64,000 nucleotides of DNA from Micromonospora pisi. Lineage in GTDB: Bacteria > Actinomycetota > Actinomycetes > Mycobacteriales > Micromonosporaceae. Position 1 is the first letter of the stretch; each line of letters opens with the position of its first letter. Below the pieces are notes generated by a model. The model did no database searches. It worked only from the letters and a program-made list of their open reading frames with translations, and was not told where the DNA came from. Below, piece by piece: positions 7,917-16,822 of this stretch. Where the stretch lies: NCBI RefSeq assembly GCF_003633685.1, contig NZ_RBKT01000001.1, positions 1,550,001-1,614,000 on the forward strand, in the 5' to 3' direction. The position numbers and the translations under genes are program-made.

Positions 7917-8729
7917 TCAGGCCGGTACGGTAACGAAGTCGATCATCCTTTCGACCGCGTTGATCAACGGTGTCTCCACATCCTGGTAGCTCGACACCCG
8001 GGAGAGGATCAACCGCCACATCTGCGCCGGCTCGGCCACCCCGAGCGCCGCGCAGACCCCCTCCTTCCACGGCTGCCCCGGCGGCACCACCGGCCACGCC
8101 CGGATACCGAGCCGGGCCGGCTTCACCGCCTGCCAGACGTCGACGTACGGGTGCCCGGTCACCAGGACGTACGGCGAGGTCACCCCGGCCACGATCCGGC
8201 TCTCCTTCGAACCCGCGACCAGGTGGTCGACGAGCACACCGAGCCGGCGCTCCGGCCCCGGGCCGAACTCCCGTACCCGGGCGGGCAGCTCGTCGATGCC
8301 GTCGAGCGGTTCCACCACCACACCCTCGATCCGCAGGTCGTCGCCCCAGATCCGCTCCACCAGGGCGGCGTCGTGGATCCCCTCGACCCAGATCCGGCTC
8401 GCCTTGGCCACCTGGGCACGTACCCCGGCGACGGCGACCGACCCGGAAGCGGTCCGCCGCCGGGCGGCCGGGACCGCCGCGGGCGCCGGCCGGCGCAGTG
8501 TGACCGGCGAGCCGTCCAGCAGGAACGCCGCCGGCAGCAACGGGAAATTGCGCCGCCGGCCGTGCCGGTCCTCCAGCACCACCGCACCGGACTCGAATCC
8601 GACAACGGCGCCGCAGAAGCCCGAGTCGGCATCCTCCACCACCAGGTCCGGCTCGGCGTCCACCTCGGGCACCGCCTTGCGTCGCCGCCAGTTTCCGGCC
8701 AGCACGTCCTCGCCGTACATCCTCCCCAT
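7917..8729 (-). CDS. DUF3097 family protein
   Basis: About 270 residues. It starts at MGRMYGED; the second Met at 8720 is an alternative. The sequence fits the actinobacterial DUF3097 family: DVLAGNWRRRK near the start, a middle basic region, GIHDAALVERIWGDDLR, LVDHLVAGSKESRI, YVLVTGHPYVDVWQAV and a C-terminal DVETPLINAVERMIDF. GIHDAALVEKVWGDDLR-type segments resemble toprim-like folds, so a nucleic-acid role is possible but not demonstrated. It is divergent from the next gene with about 100 nt between. No clear ribosome site is present, so a leaderless transcript is likely. Confidence 0.8.
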   Translation of the reverse strand: MGRMYGEDVLAGNWRRRKAVPEVDAEPDLVVEDADSGFCGAVVGFESGAVVLEDRHGRRRNFPLLPAAFLLDGSPVTLRRPAPAAVPAARRRTASGSVAVAGVRAQVAKASRIWVEGIHDAALVERIWGDDLRIEGVVVEPLDGIDELPARVREFGPGPERRLGVLVDHLVAGSKESRIVAGVTSPYVLVTGHPYVDVWQAVKPARLGIRAWPVVPPGQPWKEGVCAALGVAEPAQMWRLILSRVSSYQDVETPLINAVERMIDFVTVPA

Positions 8730-8829
8730 GGCGGCGACGCTAACCCGATTCGGGTGATCGGTGAAGCAGACGCGCCGCGCCCCGCCGGCACCCGAGACAC
8801 GACAGCGGTGAGCACGTACCCTTGCCTGC

Positions 8830-9621
8830 ATGTCCCCCGCAACGGGCGCGGCGACCCTTGCGCCGCGCCGGTCGAGCCGGTTCGTGGCCTGGGTACGCGC
8901 ATGGCGCGCCGGGCTGGTGCCCTATGACGAGGTCGCCGAGGAGGTGGCCGGTGACGAGGAACACCTCGTCGCCGACGCTCCCGGCACCTGGACCGACGTG
9001 CCGCTCGCCGACGCCCTGCCCACCCTGTCGAAGCTCTCCCCGGACGAGATCCGGCTGGTGCTGCCCGCACCCGGCGACCCGCGCGGCCTGCCCGGCCCCG
9101 GTGCGTTCGCCGGTGCGGCGCTACTCGCGGGCGAGGCGGTGATAGCCGGCAACATGGGTCTGATCCCGGAGGTACGGCTGCACACCTCCGGCTCGGGAAT
9201 GACCTTCGAGACGGTGCTCTGGCGGGTCTACCCGCTGCCCGAGGGGGCACCGGCGGCGTCGCTGGCACACCCCGGGCCGGCCGAGGCGGAAGCCGACCTC
9301 GCCACCGCCCTCGCCGAGGCGACGGCGGCGCTGACCCGGCTGGACGTCGCCCACTGGCGGCCCGAACTCGCCGGGGCGCTGGCCGCGTTGCGCCGCCCGG
9401 ACGGCGGCACCGACCTGCCACCCGGTTTCGACCCGCGGTCCCGCCGGCTCTTTGCCCGGGCCAGCGTGCTCGACCAGGTGCTCGCACTCGCCGAGCACGT
9501 GGCGCCGGGCGGTGCGGTCAACAACTACGAGGTACAGCAGCGGGACGCGGCTCTGCGGCCACTCACGGTCGCCTGCCGGCGTGCCCTGGTGGCCGCCTGC
9601 AACGCCCCGCTGACCGTCTGA
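8830..9621 (+). CDS. Conserved actinobacterial hypothetical protein
   Basis: 263 residues, soluble, no signal or membrane segment. Recognisable stretches are FVAWVRAWRAGLVPYDEVAEEV near the N-terminus, DEIRLVLPAPGDPRGLPG, and a C-terminal VNNYEVQQRDAALRPL. The alternation of acidic linkers and helices is typical of a folded cytoplasmic protein. No catalytic motif is visible. A TACCCT hexamer 9 nt before the ATG suggests leaderless transcription. It diverges from the DUF3097 gene, and the pair may share a control region. Confidence 0.75.
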   Translation: MSPATGAATLAPRRSSRFVAWVRAWRAGLVPYDEVAEEVAGDEEHLVADAPGTWTDVPLADALPTLSKLSPDEIRLVLPAPGDPRGLPGPGAFAGAALLAGEAVIAGNMGLIPEVRLHTSGSGMTFETVLWRVYPLPEGAPAASLAHPGPAEAEADLATALAEATAALTRLDVAHWRPELAGALAALRRPDGGTDLPPGFDPRSRRLFARASVLDQVLALAEHVAPGGAVNNYEVQQRDAALRPLTVACRRALVAACNAPLTV

Positions 9622-9630
9622 CCCGCGCCG

Positions 9631-9656
9631 CTGACCGACCCGCGCGGGTCGGTCAG
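9631..9656. terminator. Bidirectional hairpin terminator
   Basis: An 11-bp perfect stem (CTGACCGACCC with GGGTCGGTCAG) and GCGC loop between two convergent genes. The stop codon of the HAD gene (9653-9655) lies inside the stem. Confidence 0.7.
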
Positions 9657-10432
9657 ATCTCGTCCATCAGGTCGACGACCGAGTTGATGATGCGCGACGG
9701 GCGGTACGGGTAGCGCTCGACCTCGGTCTTGTTACTGATCCCGGTCAGCACCAGGATCGTCTCCAGCCCGGCTTCCAGTCCACAGAGGATGTCGGTGTCC
9801 ATCCGGTCACCGATCATCGCGGTCGACTCGGAATGCGCGTTGATGGTGTTCAACGCCGACCGCATCATCATCGGATTGGGCTTGCCGACGAAGTACGGCT
9901 CGACCCCGGTCGCCTTCGAGATCATCGCCGCGACCGAGCCGGCCGCGGGCAACAGCCCCTCGTTGGAGGGGCCGGTCACGTCCGGGTTGGTGCAGATGAA
10001 ACGGGCACCAGCCTCGATCAGCCGGACCGCCTTCGTGATCGCCTCGAAGCTGTAGGTGCGGGTCTCCCCCAGCACCACATAGTCGGGCGCGAAGTCGGTC
10101 AGGATGTAACCGACCGCGTGCATCGCCGTGGTCAGCCCCGCCTCGCCGATCACGTACGCGGTGCCGCCGGGGCGCTGGTCGGCGAGGAACTGGGCGGTGG
10201 CCAGGGCAGCCGTCCAGATTGCCTGCTCGGGCACCTCGAAACCCATCCGGGCCAGCCGGGCCTGGAGGTCGCGGGGCGTGTAGATGGAGTTGTTGGTCAG
10301 GACCAGGAACGGTTTGCCGGAGGCACGCAGCCGGTTGATGAACTCCGGTGCGCCGGGCACCGGTTGTCCCTCGTGCACCAGCACGCCGTCCATGTCGGTC
10401 AGCCAGCTCTGCACGGGCTTCCGTTCCCTCAT
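9653..10432 (-). CDS. HAD-IIA family phosphatase (NagD-like)
   Basis: 259 residues. HAD motif I is LTDMDGVLV (nucleophile and acid/base aspartates), motif II is FLVLTNNS, and the late motif is MIGDRMDTDI. The C2A-type cap between (YVIGEAGLTTAMHAVGY, ICTNPDVTGPSNEGLLPAAG, FVGKPNP) places it with NagD/phosphoglycolate phosphatase-type enzymes. The reaction is likely Mg-dependent dephosphorylation of a small sugar phosphate or nucleotide; the exact substrate cannot be read. AGGGG lies upstream of the ATG. Confidence 0.9.
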   Translation of the reverse strand: MRERKPVQSWLTDMDGVLVHEGQPVPGAPEFINRLRASGKPFLVLTNNSIYTPRDLQARLARMGFEVPEQAIWTAALATAQFLADQRPGGTAYVIGEAGLTTAMHAVGYILTDFAPDYVVLGETRTYSFEAITKAVRLIEAGARFICTNPDVTGPSNEGLLPAAGSVAAMISKATGVEPYFVGKPNPMMMRSALNTINAHSESTAMIGDRMDTDILCGLEAGLETILVLTGISNKTEVERYPYRPSRIINSVVDLMDEI

Positions 10433-10547
10433 GCCATCCCCTCGCTACGCCAGCTCGACCGACCCGGTCCCGGCCCGCCGGAGCGGGAGTCGTTCCTTGC
10501 CAACACCCGCCGGGGCGGGAATGCGCGCGTCCACCCCGCCGAAGCGG

Positions 10548-11576
10548 TCAGGGGCGCCGGGCCGGCACGCAACAACCCGCCGGGCAGGTGTCCCAGACCG
10601 GGAGCGTACCGAGGCGGCGTCGCGGCGACGTATCGGGCGGGTTAACCCGCTCGACGACCAGTTCGCGGACCATGGAGACGAACCGGGGGTCGGTGCCGGG
10701 GGTGCCGGCGCGGGCGAAGTCCAACCCGAGCCGCTTCGCCGTGGCGGCCGCCTCGGTGTCCAGGTCCCACACCACCTCAAGGTGGTCGGAGACGAAACCG
10801 ATCGGGCTGACCACGACCGAGCTGACCCCGTCGGCCGCGAGCAACGCCAGGTGGTCGTTGACGTCCGGCTCCAGCCACGGTACGTGCGGCGGGCCGGACC
10901 TGCTCTGCCACACCAGGTCGTACCCCAGGTCCGGGGCGGCGGCCGCGGCGACCAGCGCGGCCGTCTCACGCAGCTGCGCCTCGTACCGTCCGCCCTGCGG
11001 GCCGGCGGCGGCGGCCATCGCGGTCGGCACCGAGTGGGCGGTGAAGACCAGCCGGGTGGTGGCCCGACGGGCCGGGTCGAGGGTGGCCAGGGCGGCCCGG
11101 ACCGCGTCGGTGTGCGGCTCGACAAAACCGGGGTGGTCCCAGAACTGGCGCAACTTGTCGATCATGGGTGCCTCGGGGCCGACCGCCGAACGGGCGGCGA
11201 CCAGGTCCTCCTGGTACTGCCGGCACGAGGAGTAACCGCCGTAGGCGCTGGTGACGAAGGCGAGCGCGGTGCCGATCCCGTCGGCCCGCATCTGCGCCAC
11301 GGTGTCGGCGAGCATCGGGTGCCAGTTCCGGTTGCCCCAGTAGACCGGCAGGTCGACCCCGTTGGCGGCGAAGTCGGCGCGGATCGCGGCGAGCAGGTCA
11401 CGGTTCTGCTGGTTGATCGGGGAGACGCCGCCGAAATGCTGATAGTGCTCGGCGACCTCGGCCAGCCGTTCCGGGGGTACGCCGCGCCCCCGGGTCACGT
11501 TCGCCAGGAACGGCAGCACGTCCTCGGGCCGCTCCGGCCCCCCGAACCCCACCAACAGCAGTGCCTCGTACGCCAT
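10548..11576 (-). CDS. hemH: Ferrochelatase (coproporphyrin III ferrochelatase type)
   Basis: 342 residues. It inserts ferrous iron into a porphyrin; in actinobacteria the substrate is normally coproporphyrin III (CpfC). The N-terminus ALLLVGFGGPERPEDV, GGVSPINQQNRDL, the active-site region AYGGYSSCRQYQEDL and the metal-binding histidine in FTAHSVPTAM are all family marks. The C-terminal WDLDTEAAATAKRLGLDF, with the conserved D-x-D-x-E, is also present. It lies third in a fabG-fabI-hemH series on one strand, the same order as mabA-inhA-hemZ in mycobacteria. The iron-sulfur cysteine ligand set was not checked. Confidence 0.93.
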   Translation of the reverse strand: MAYEALLLVGFGGPERPEDVLPFLANVTRGRGVPPERLAEVAEHYQHFGGVSPINQQNRDLLAAIRADFAANGVDLPVYWGNRNWHPMLADTVAQMRADGIGTALAFVTSAYGGYSSCRQYQEDLVAARSAVGPEAPMIDKLRQFWDHPGFVEPHTDAVRAALATLDPARRATTRLVFTAHSVPTAMAAAAGPQGGRYEAQLRETAALVAAAAAPDLGYDLVWQSRSGPPHVPWLEPDVNDHLALLAADGVSSVVVSPIGFVSDHLEVVWDLDTEAAATAKRLGLDFARAGTPGTDPRFVSMVRELVVERVNPPDTSPRRRLGTLPVWDTCPAGCCVPARRP

Positions 11577-11663
11577 GAAAGATATTCTTCCCCCGCCGTC
11601 TTTCCGGCGCGGCAGGACCCCGAGCTATAGCGAGCGCGGTAACACGGGGCCCTGCCTCACCAG

Positions 11664-12431
11664 TCAGGCGCCGAGCGCGTGGTAACCGCCGTCGACGTGC
11701 ACAATCTCACCGCTGGTGGCCGGGAACCAGTCGGAGAGCAGCGCCAGGCAGGCGCGCGCCGCCGGCTCCTGGTCGGTCAGGTTCCAGCCCAGCGGTGCCC
11801 GCTCCGCCCAGGCATCCTCGAACTGCTCGAAGCCGGGGATCGACTTCGCCGCCATGGTGCGCAGCGGTCCGGCCGAGACGAGGTTGCTGCGGATGCCCTT
11901 CGGCCCCAGGTGCAGCGCCAGGTAGCGGGAGGCGGACTCCAGCCCGGCCTTGGCCACACCCATCCAGTCGTAGACCGGCCACGCCTTGGTCGCGTCGAAG
12001 GTGAGCCCGACCACCGCGCCGCCCGGCGCCATCAGCGGCAGCGCCGCCATCGCCAGCGACTTGTACGAGTACGTCGAGACGTGCAGCGCCGTCGCCACGT
12101 CCTCCCAGGGGGCGTCCAGGAAACCGCCGCCGAGGCAGCTAGCGGGCGCGAACCCGACCGAGTGCACCACCCCGTCCAGCCCGTCCACGTGCTCGCGGAC
12201 CCGGTCGGCGAGACCGGCCAACTGCTCGGCGTTGGTCACGTCCAGCTCGATCACCGGCGCGGGCGCGGGCAGCCGCTTGGCGATCCGCTCGACCAGCGAG
12301 AGCCGTCCGTACCCGGTGAGGACGACCGTCGCGCCGTTCTCCTGGGCGAGCTTCGCCACCGAGAAGGCGATCGACTGGTCGGTGATGACGCCGGTGACGA
12401 GCAGCCGCTTACCGGCCAGGAGTCCAGACAC
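11664..12431 (-). CDS. fabI: Enoyl-[acyl-carrier-protein] reductase, InhA/FabI type
   Basis: 255 residues from a GTG behind GGAGG (spacing 8). It performs the NADH-dependent reduction of the enoyl-ACP double bond, the last step of the fatty-acid elongation cycle. The variant Rossmann motif GKRLLVTGVITDQSIAFSVA and the Y-x6-K catalytic pair in YDWMGVAK distinguish it from ordinary SDRs. HSVGFAPASCLGGGF and FDATKAWPVYDW match the actinobacterial InhA group closely. It lies 84 nt downstream of fabG and upstream of hemH. Confidence 0.95.
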   Translation of the reverse strand: MSGLLAGKRLLVTGVITDQSIAFSVAKLAQENGATVVLTGYGRLSLVERIAKRLPAPAPVIELDVTNAEQLAGLADRVREHVDGLDGVVHSVGFAPASCLGGGFLDAPWEDVATALHVSTYSYKSLAMAALPLMAPGGAVVGLTFDATKAWPVYDWMGVAKAGLESASRYLALHLGPKGIRSNLVSAGPLRTMAAKSIPGFEQFEDAWAERAPLGWNLTDQEPAARACLALLSDWFPATSGEIVHVDGGYHALGA

Positions 12432-12514
12432 GTGTAGCTCCTCCAAAGGTTGGTTGCTTGATGGGACCGGAGTCGGTGACCCGAGGTGGTCGGGATGGGT
12501 GGTCGTGCCGGGGC

Positions 12515-13267
<753 letters not shown>

Positions 13268-13423
13268 CTACCGGCAGGTAAGCAGTAACGCGGGCCAGGT
13301 CAGACCGGGGCACGACACACCCCGGGGCACTGTCGCGATCAGGCCCGTCATACCGGGGTACGACGAGCAGGATCCCACTACGGCGGGACGACCCGAGGGT
13401 TCCCGCGCCGTACCCTGCGCAGG

Positions 13424-13612
13424 ATGGAGCAACCCGCCAACCCGGTCGGCACCGCCCTGGGCGACCTGCGCCGGCTTCTCGTCGGCCTGACCGCGCCCGC
13501 CGCCCAGTACCTGATCGGCAACCGGAACCTGGCCGGTGTCCACGCGGTCGGGCTCGGCATCGGTTCGACCCTGCCGGTGGCGCTCGCACCCCGTCGCGCG
13601 CTCTGGGCGTGA
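13424..13612 (+). CDS. Small conserved-looking hypothetical protein
   Basis: 62 residues starting MEQPANPVGTALGDL. The middle (RRLLVGLTAPAAQYLIGN) is amphipathic and the end (GVGLGIGSTLPVALAP-like) is weakly hydrophobic, so a peripheral membrane or small helical role is possible. GCGCAGG precedes the ATG. Codon use is typical of the chromosome and the antisense frames are poorer, which supports a real gene. It converges with the MerR gene 8 nt downstream. No family is recognised. Confidence 0.5.
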   Translation: MEQPANPVGTALGDLRRLLVGLTAPAAQYLIGNRNLAGVHAVGLGIGSTLPVALAPRRALWA

Positions 13613-13620
13613 CGGATCAG

Positions 13621-14631
13621 CTACCCGTTGCTCTTCCTCGGCGCCGTCGGCGCCACCACGGCGGACGCGCGCAGTGCCGCGGCCAGCCACTCGTACGGGA
13701 ACCGCTCCGGCGGCACGTTGTTCACCGCGGTGACCAGCGCCATGTACCGGTCGAACGGTCCCTCCGGCTCCGGCGGGGTGCGGTCCCACTCCGCGCCCGC
13801 CAGCATGTGGTCGGCCGCCTGGATCCGGAACTCGGGCGTGTCCGGCATCCCGGGGCTGTCCGGTGTCGCGAAGATGCCGGTCAGCCACCCGATCCACCGG
13901 TCGGCGATCTCCCGCCCCCTGGGCGAGTCCGGCGGCACCCGCTCCCGCGCCGCGTCCATCACCGGCTGGCCGATCGCCGCGCCCGCTTCCAGGGAGTCCA
14001 GCATCGGCGACGAGGTCATCAGCGGCCCGGCCCCGGTGGTGCACGCCTCGTACAGCTCACGGCGTACGGCCTGCCGGACCTCGGTGTCCCGGACCAGCTC
14101 GGCCAGCTCGATCCACGCCTCCAACTGGGCCGCGGTGGGATGTTCGGGCAGCTCCGGCCGGGCCGCCCGCCACCACTCGACCATCCGCTCCGGCGCCTCC
14201 CAGCCGGTGGAGACCTCGGTCCAGAACTCGTCGATCAGCCGGTCACGTTCCTCGTCCGCCATGCCAACCAGCTTGTGCATCAGCGTGACCTGCTCAGCCG
14301 TGGAATCCTGTCGCAGGATGGCCGACAGCACCGCGCGACGGCTGCGCAGCCGTGCCTCCTGCTGTGCCAGCAGGGCCAGGTGGGTGGCGGCCAGCTCGCG
14401 CAGTGTCGCCTCGCCGGCCAGCACCCGCCGGATCTCGTCCAGGCCGGCGTCGAGTTCCCGTAGCGTCCGGACCAGTTCCAGCCGGGCGATGGCCGACACG
14501 TCGTACAGGCGGTGGCCGGCCGGGGTGCTGGCGGCCGGCGTGACGACACCGGCGTCCGCGTAGTACCGGACGGCGCTGACGCTCAGCCCTGTCCGCCGGG
14601 CGACATCCCCGATGGCGTACAGCTCGTTCAT
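13621..14631 (-). CDS. MerR family transcriptional regulator with long effector domain
   Basis: 336 residues from the ATG in MNELYAIGDVA; a GTG five codons earlier has no ribosome site. The N-terminal winged helix (YAIGDVARRTGLSVSAVRYYADAGVV) is clearly MerR. A dimerisation coiled coil (LRELDAGLDEIRRVLAG, LALLAQQEARLRSRRAVL) and a helical C-terminal domain of about 200 residues (EEVDRLIDEFW-like, RYMALVTAVN) follow. The long helical effector domain resembles TipA/multidrug-sensing relatives; the ligand is unknown. A CTCAAG-N3-CTTGAG dyad lies 24 nt upstream, so it may regulate itself. Confidence 0.85.
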   Translation of the reverse strand: MNELYAIGDVARRTGLSVSAVRYYADAGVVTPAASTPAGHRLYDVSAIARLELVRTLRELDAGLDEIRRVLAGEATLRELAATHLALLAQQEARLRSRRAVLSAILRQDSTAEQVTLMHKLVGMADEERDRLIDEFWTEVSTGWEAPERMVEWWRAARPELPEHPTAAQLEAWIELAELVRDTEVRQAVRRELYEACTTGAGPLMTSSPMLDSLEAGAAIGQPVMDAARERVPPDSPRGREIADRWIGWLTGIFATPDSPGMPDTPEFRIQAADHMLAGAEWDRTPPEPEGPFDRYMALVTAVNNVPPERFPYEWLAAALRASAVVAPTAPRKSNG

Positions 14632-14654
14632 GTCCACGGCGCCCACTATGCGAC

Positions 14655-14669
14655 CTCAAGCGGCTTGAG
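14655..14669. promoter_or_regulatory. Dyad upstream of the MerR gene, probable operator
   Basis: CTCAAG, 3 nt, CTTGAG: a perfect 6-3-6 inverted repeat 24 nt before the MerR start codon. MerR proteins bind such dyads inside their own promoter. Confidence 0.5.
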
Positions 14670-14776
14670 ATACAAGCCCCTAATCAGGTCGCCCGGCAAT
14701 CTCGGGAGACAGCCCTTGGTTGCCGCTGGTCGCCGGGATGCTCGCCATCCTGGTCGCCGGTTGGAGTGGCGGCGGC

Positions 14777-15535
14777 TCAGGCCGCCGCGCCGCCGTCGAG
14801 CACCAGGTCGGTGCCGACGGCGTACGCGGACTCGGGTGAGGCGAGGTAGAGCACCGCCGCGGCGACCTCGTCCAACCCGCCGACCCGGCCGATCGGTGAC
14901 TGGGTCGCGAGCCGGGCGGCGCGCTGCGCCGGGGCCTCCCCCGGCCGCAACGACATCGTGGTGTCGGCGGGACCGGGACTGACGCTGTTGATCCGGATCC
15001 CGTCGCGGATGTGGTCCAGGGCGGCGTTGCGGGTCAGCGCGCTGACCGCCGCCTTGGTCGCGACGTACGCCCCGAGTCCGGGGACCCTACGGTGGGCGCC
15101 GACGTTCGAGGCGATGTTCACGATGACTCCGCCGCGGGCCCTCATCTGGGCGATCTCGTGCTTCATCGACAGCAGGGTGCCGGTGAGGTTCACCGCGACC
15201 AGCCGGTCCCACTCGTCCTCGTCGACGTCGCCGACCGGGCCCGTCGCGGCCAGCAGGCCGGCGCTGTTGACCGCGATGTCGAGCCCGCCGTAGTGGCTGT
15301 CGGTCCAGGCGACCAACCCGGCCAGGTCGGCCGAGCGGGTCACGTCCGCGGTTCTCGCCGCCGCCCGGCCGCCCGCCTGCTCGATCAACGCGACCGTACG
15401 GTCGAGCGGGGCCGGGGTGCGGCCTGCCACCACGACCGCGGCGCCCTCGGCCGCGAGGGCCTGTGCGACCGCCCTGCCGATGCCGGCACCACCGCCGGTG
15501 ACCAGTGCCACCTTGCCGGCGAAGCGTGCGCTCAT
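14777..15535 (-). CDS. SDR family oxidoreductase
   Basis: 252 residues. Classical SDR motifs are TGGGAGIG for NAD(P), NSAG in DIAVNSAGLL, the catalytic serine in NIASNVG, YVATK and SPGPADTTMS. The substrate is not predictable. The start at 15535 (MSARFAGKVALVTGG) is preferred: a longer frame would run over the shared TetR-type operator at 15561-15573. The TetR gene lies just upstream on the same strand and its promoter carries the same operator, so this enzyme is the likely target of that repressor. Confidence 0.88.
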   Translation of the reverse strand: MSARFAGKVALVTGGGAGIGRAVAQALAAEGAAVVVAGRTPAPLDRTVALIEQAGGRAAARTADVTRSADLAGLVAWTDSHYGGLDIAVNSAGLLAATGPVGDVDEDEWDRLVAVNLTGTLLSMKHEIAQMRARGGVIVNIASNVGAHRRVPGLGAYVATKAAVSALTRNAALDHIRDGIRINSVSPGPADTTMSLRPGEAPAQRAARLATQSPIGRVGGLDEVAAAVLYLASPESAYAVGTDLVLDGGAAA

Positions 15536-15560
15536 GCCCTCAACCCCCTGAACTTGTTCA

Positions 15561-15573
15561 TGACTGATCGTTC
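15561..15573. promoter_or_regulatory. Operator-like site upstream of the SDR gene
   Basis: TGACTGATCGTTC, 26 nt before the SDR start. It matches the site in front of the TetR gene (16238-16250, same orientation relative to the genes) in 12 of 13 positions. Confidence 0.6.
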
Positions 15574-15632
15574 TCATATTGGCCGTCGGATCGCCGAAGG
15601 CACCGGTGTCGCAGGGTGGCCGCCCGGCCCCC

Positions 15633-16214
15633 TCACCCGAGCAGGGCCAGGGCCTGTGTGACCGCGTCCGGCAGCCGCCGCGCACCGCCCGGCACCTTGC
15701 CGACCACCCGGATGCCCTGCATCAGCACCAGCAGCAACCGGGACAGGGCCCGGGGATCGCGGTCCGGGACGAGTTCACCCTGGGCCTGCGCCCGGATCAA
15801 CGCGGAGGCCAGCACCGCCTCCAGGTGGTCCCAGCTGGCCGCCACCCGCTGCTGCGCCGACTGGTCGTGCGGTGCCAGCTCGACCGCGGTGTTGACCACG
15901 AAACAACCACGCGCACCGCCCGGTCCGGCGGCCTCGGCGGCAAACCTGCGAACCAGCGCCCGCACCGAGGGGAGCACCGGGCCGGGCTGCGCCAGTTCCC
16001 GGAGCAGCAGCGGGTCGACGATCTCGCCGTAGTGGTCGAGCGCCCGCAGGTAGAGCTCGCGCTTGCTGCCGAAGGTGGCGTAGATGCTGGCGCGGGCCAC
16101 CCCGAGATGAGCCACCAGGTCGGCCATCGAGGTCGCCTCGTAGCCGCGCTCCCAGAACAGCTCCAATGCCGCCCGCAGGGCCGTGTCCGGATCGAACTCC
16201 TTGGTCCTGGCCAT
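15633..16214 (-). CDS. TetR family transcriptional repressor
   Basis: 193 residues. The N-terminal HTH is clear: ALRAALELFWERGYEATSMADLVAHLG, then VARASIYATFGSKRELYLRAL. The C-terminal ligand domain includes GCFVVNTAVELAPHD, typical of the YezE/AcrR-like TetR group whose members often control nearby SDR or efflux genes. The SDR gene downstream, on the same strand, has a matching operator, so local and autogenous control is likely. The ligand is unknown. Confidence 0.9.
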   Translation of the reverse strand: MARTKEFDPDTALRAALELFWERGYEATSMADLVAHLGVARASIYATFGSKRELYLRALDHYGEIVDPLLLRELAQPGPVLPSVRALVRRFAAEAAGPGGARGCFVVNTAVELAPHDQSAQQRVAASWDHLEAVLASALIRAQAQGELVPDRDPRALSRLLLVLMQGIRVVGKVPGGARRLPDAVTQALALLG

Positions 16215-16237
16215 GGCGGGCAGGCTAGCCCAATCAA

Positions 16238-16250
16238 GAACGATCGGTCA
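16238..16250. promoter_or_regulatory. Operator-like site upstream of the TetR gene
   Basis: GAACGATCGGTCA on the plus strand, 24 nt before the repressor start. It is an imperfect palindrome around CGATCG (GA-x-CGATCG-x-TC) and recurs upstream of the SDR gene at 15561-15573. Confidence 0.6.
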
Positions 16251-16341
16251 ATTAAGAACCCGGGAACCCGTACCCGACCGAGCCGATCGGTGGGGCTGCG
16301 CACCACCGGTCGGCCAACTTCGCCCCACGCCGACACGGGTG

Positions 16342-16347
16342 TACGAT
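16342..16347 (+). promoter_or_regulatory. Candidate -10 box for the structured leader
   Basis: TACGAT about 29 nt before the uORF ribosome site. No good -35 hexamer is visible, so this is tentative. Confidence 0.35.
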
Positions 16348-16375
16348 CCTTGCGTTCCGGTCCGGTTCGACAGGT

Positions 16376-16451
16376 GGAGGTGATCGCTGTGCGAGATAGC
16401 GATCCTCCTAGTCGTGGCCGGGCCGCTCGTCAGTCCCGCTGAGCCACGACT
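16376..16451 (+). promoter_or_regulatory. Two tandem hairpins enclosing a short uORF; candidate cis-regulatory leader
   Basis: Hairpin 1: GGAGGTGATCGCT (16376-16388) pairs with AGCGATCCTCC (16398-16408), burying the Shine-Dalgarno GGAGG in the stem and leaving the GTG start at the edge of the loop. Hairpin 2: AGTCGTGGC (16410-16418) pairs perfectly with GCCACGACT (16443-16451), and the uORF stop codon lies just inside its 3' arm. There is no T-tract. The arrangement suggests translation-coupled regulation. Confidence 0.55.
16389..16442 (+). CDS. 17-residue uORF / leader peptide, arginine-rich
   Basis: GTG start 8 nt after GGAGG, encoding a 17-residue peptide that begins RDSDPPSRG after the initiator and ends AARQSR before TGA. 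Five of the residues are arginine. It is embedded in two hairpins, its ribosome site is sequestered in the first, and its stop sits in the second. This is more likely a sensed leader than a functional protein. No matching leader family is known to me. Confidence 0.45.
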   Translation: MRDSDPPSRGRAARQSR

Positions 16452-16672
16452 CTGCCGGTGAACTGACCCAGTCCCGCTCCTCGCACCGCCTGCGTCAACC
16501 TCGGCCGCCGCCCGGTTGAGGCACGTGTGGTGCGATCCCCCGCCGCCCGCTCGGCGCCGGGGCGCGTGGAGCGCCCGGTCACGACTTCGTGTGCGCGTCC
16601 CTACCCCTCAGGCCCCTGCCGGTCCGGTCACGCCGGCGCGGGCCGCCTGAGCCGCCACCGGAGAACACAGTC

Positions 16673-16759
16673 ATGAACCGTTTTGTCGCCCCCGTCGGCT
16701 TCACCCTCGCCGCCATGTGGGTCCTGGTCCTGTTCGTCCTGGTCAGCGGGACGCCCTGA
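16673..16759 (+). CDS. 28-residue single-pass membrane peptide
   Basis: MNRFVAPVGFTLAAM followed by WVLVLFVLVSGTP and TGA. A GGAG ribosome site lies 9 nt before the ATG. Residues 7-25 form one hydrophobic helix with a positively charged start, so the N-terminus should stay inside. It lies about 230 nt after the hairpin leader and is the only plus-strand gene downstream before the convergent VWA gene. It is therefore the natural output of that leader. Function unknown. Confidence 0.5.
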   Translation: MNRFVAPVGFTLAAMWVLVLFVLVSGTP

Positions 16760-16822
16760 ACGTACCGACCGCCCCGGGGCCAGCCGGTCCACCCGAACCG
16801 GCCGGCCCACGGGGGATGGTCG

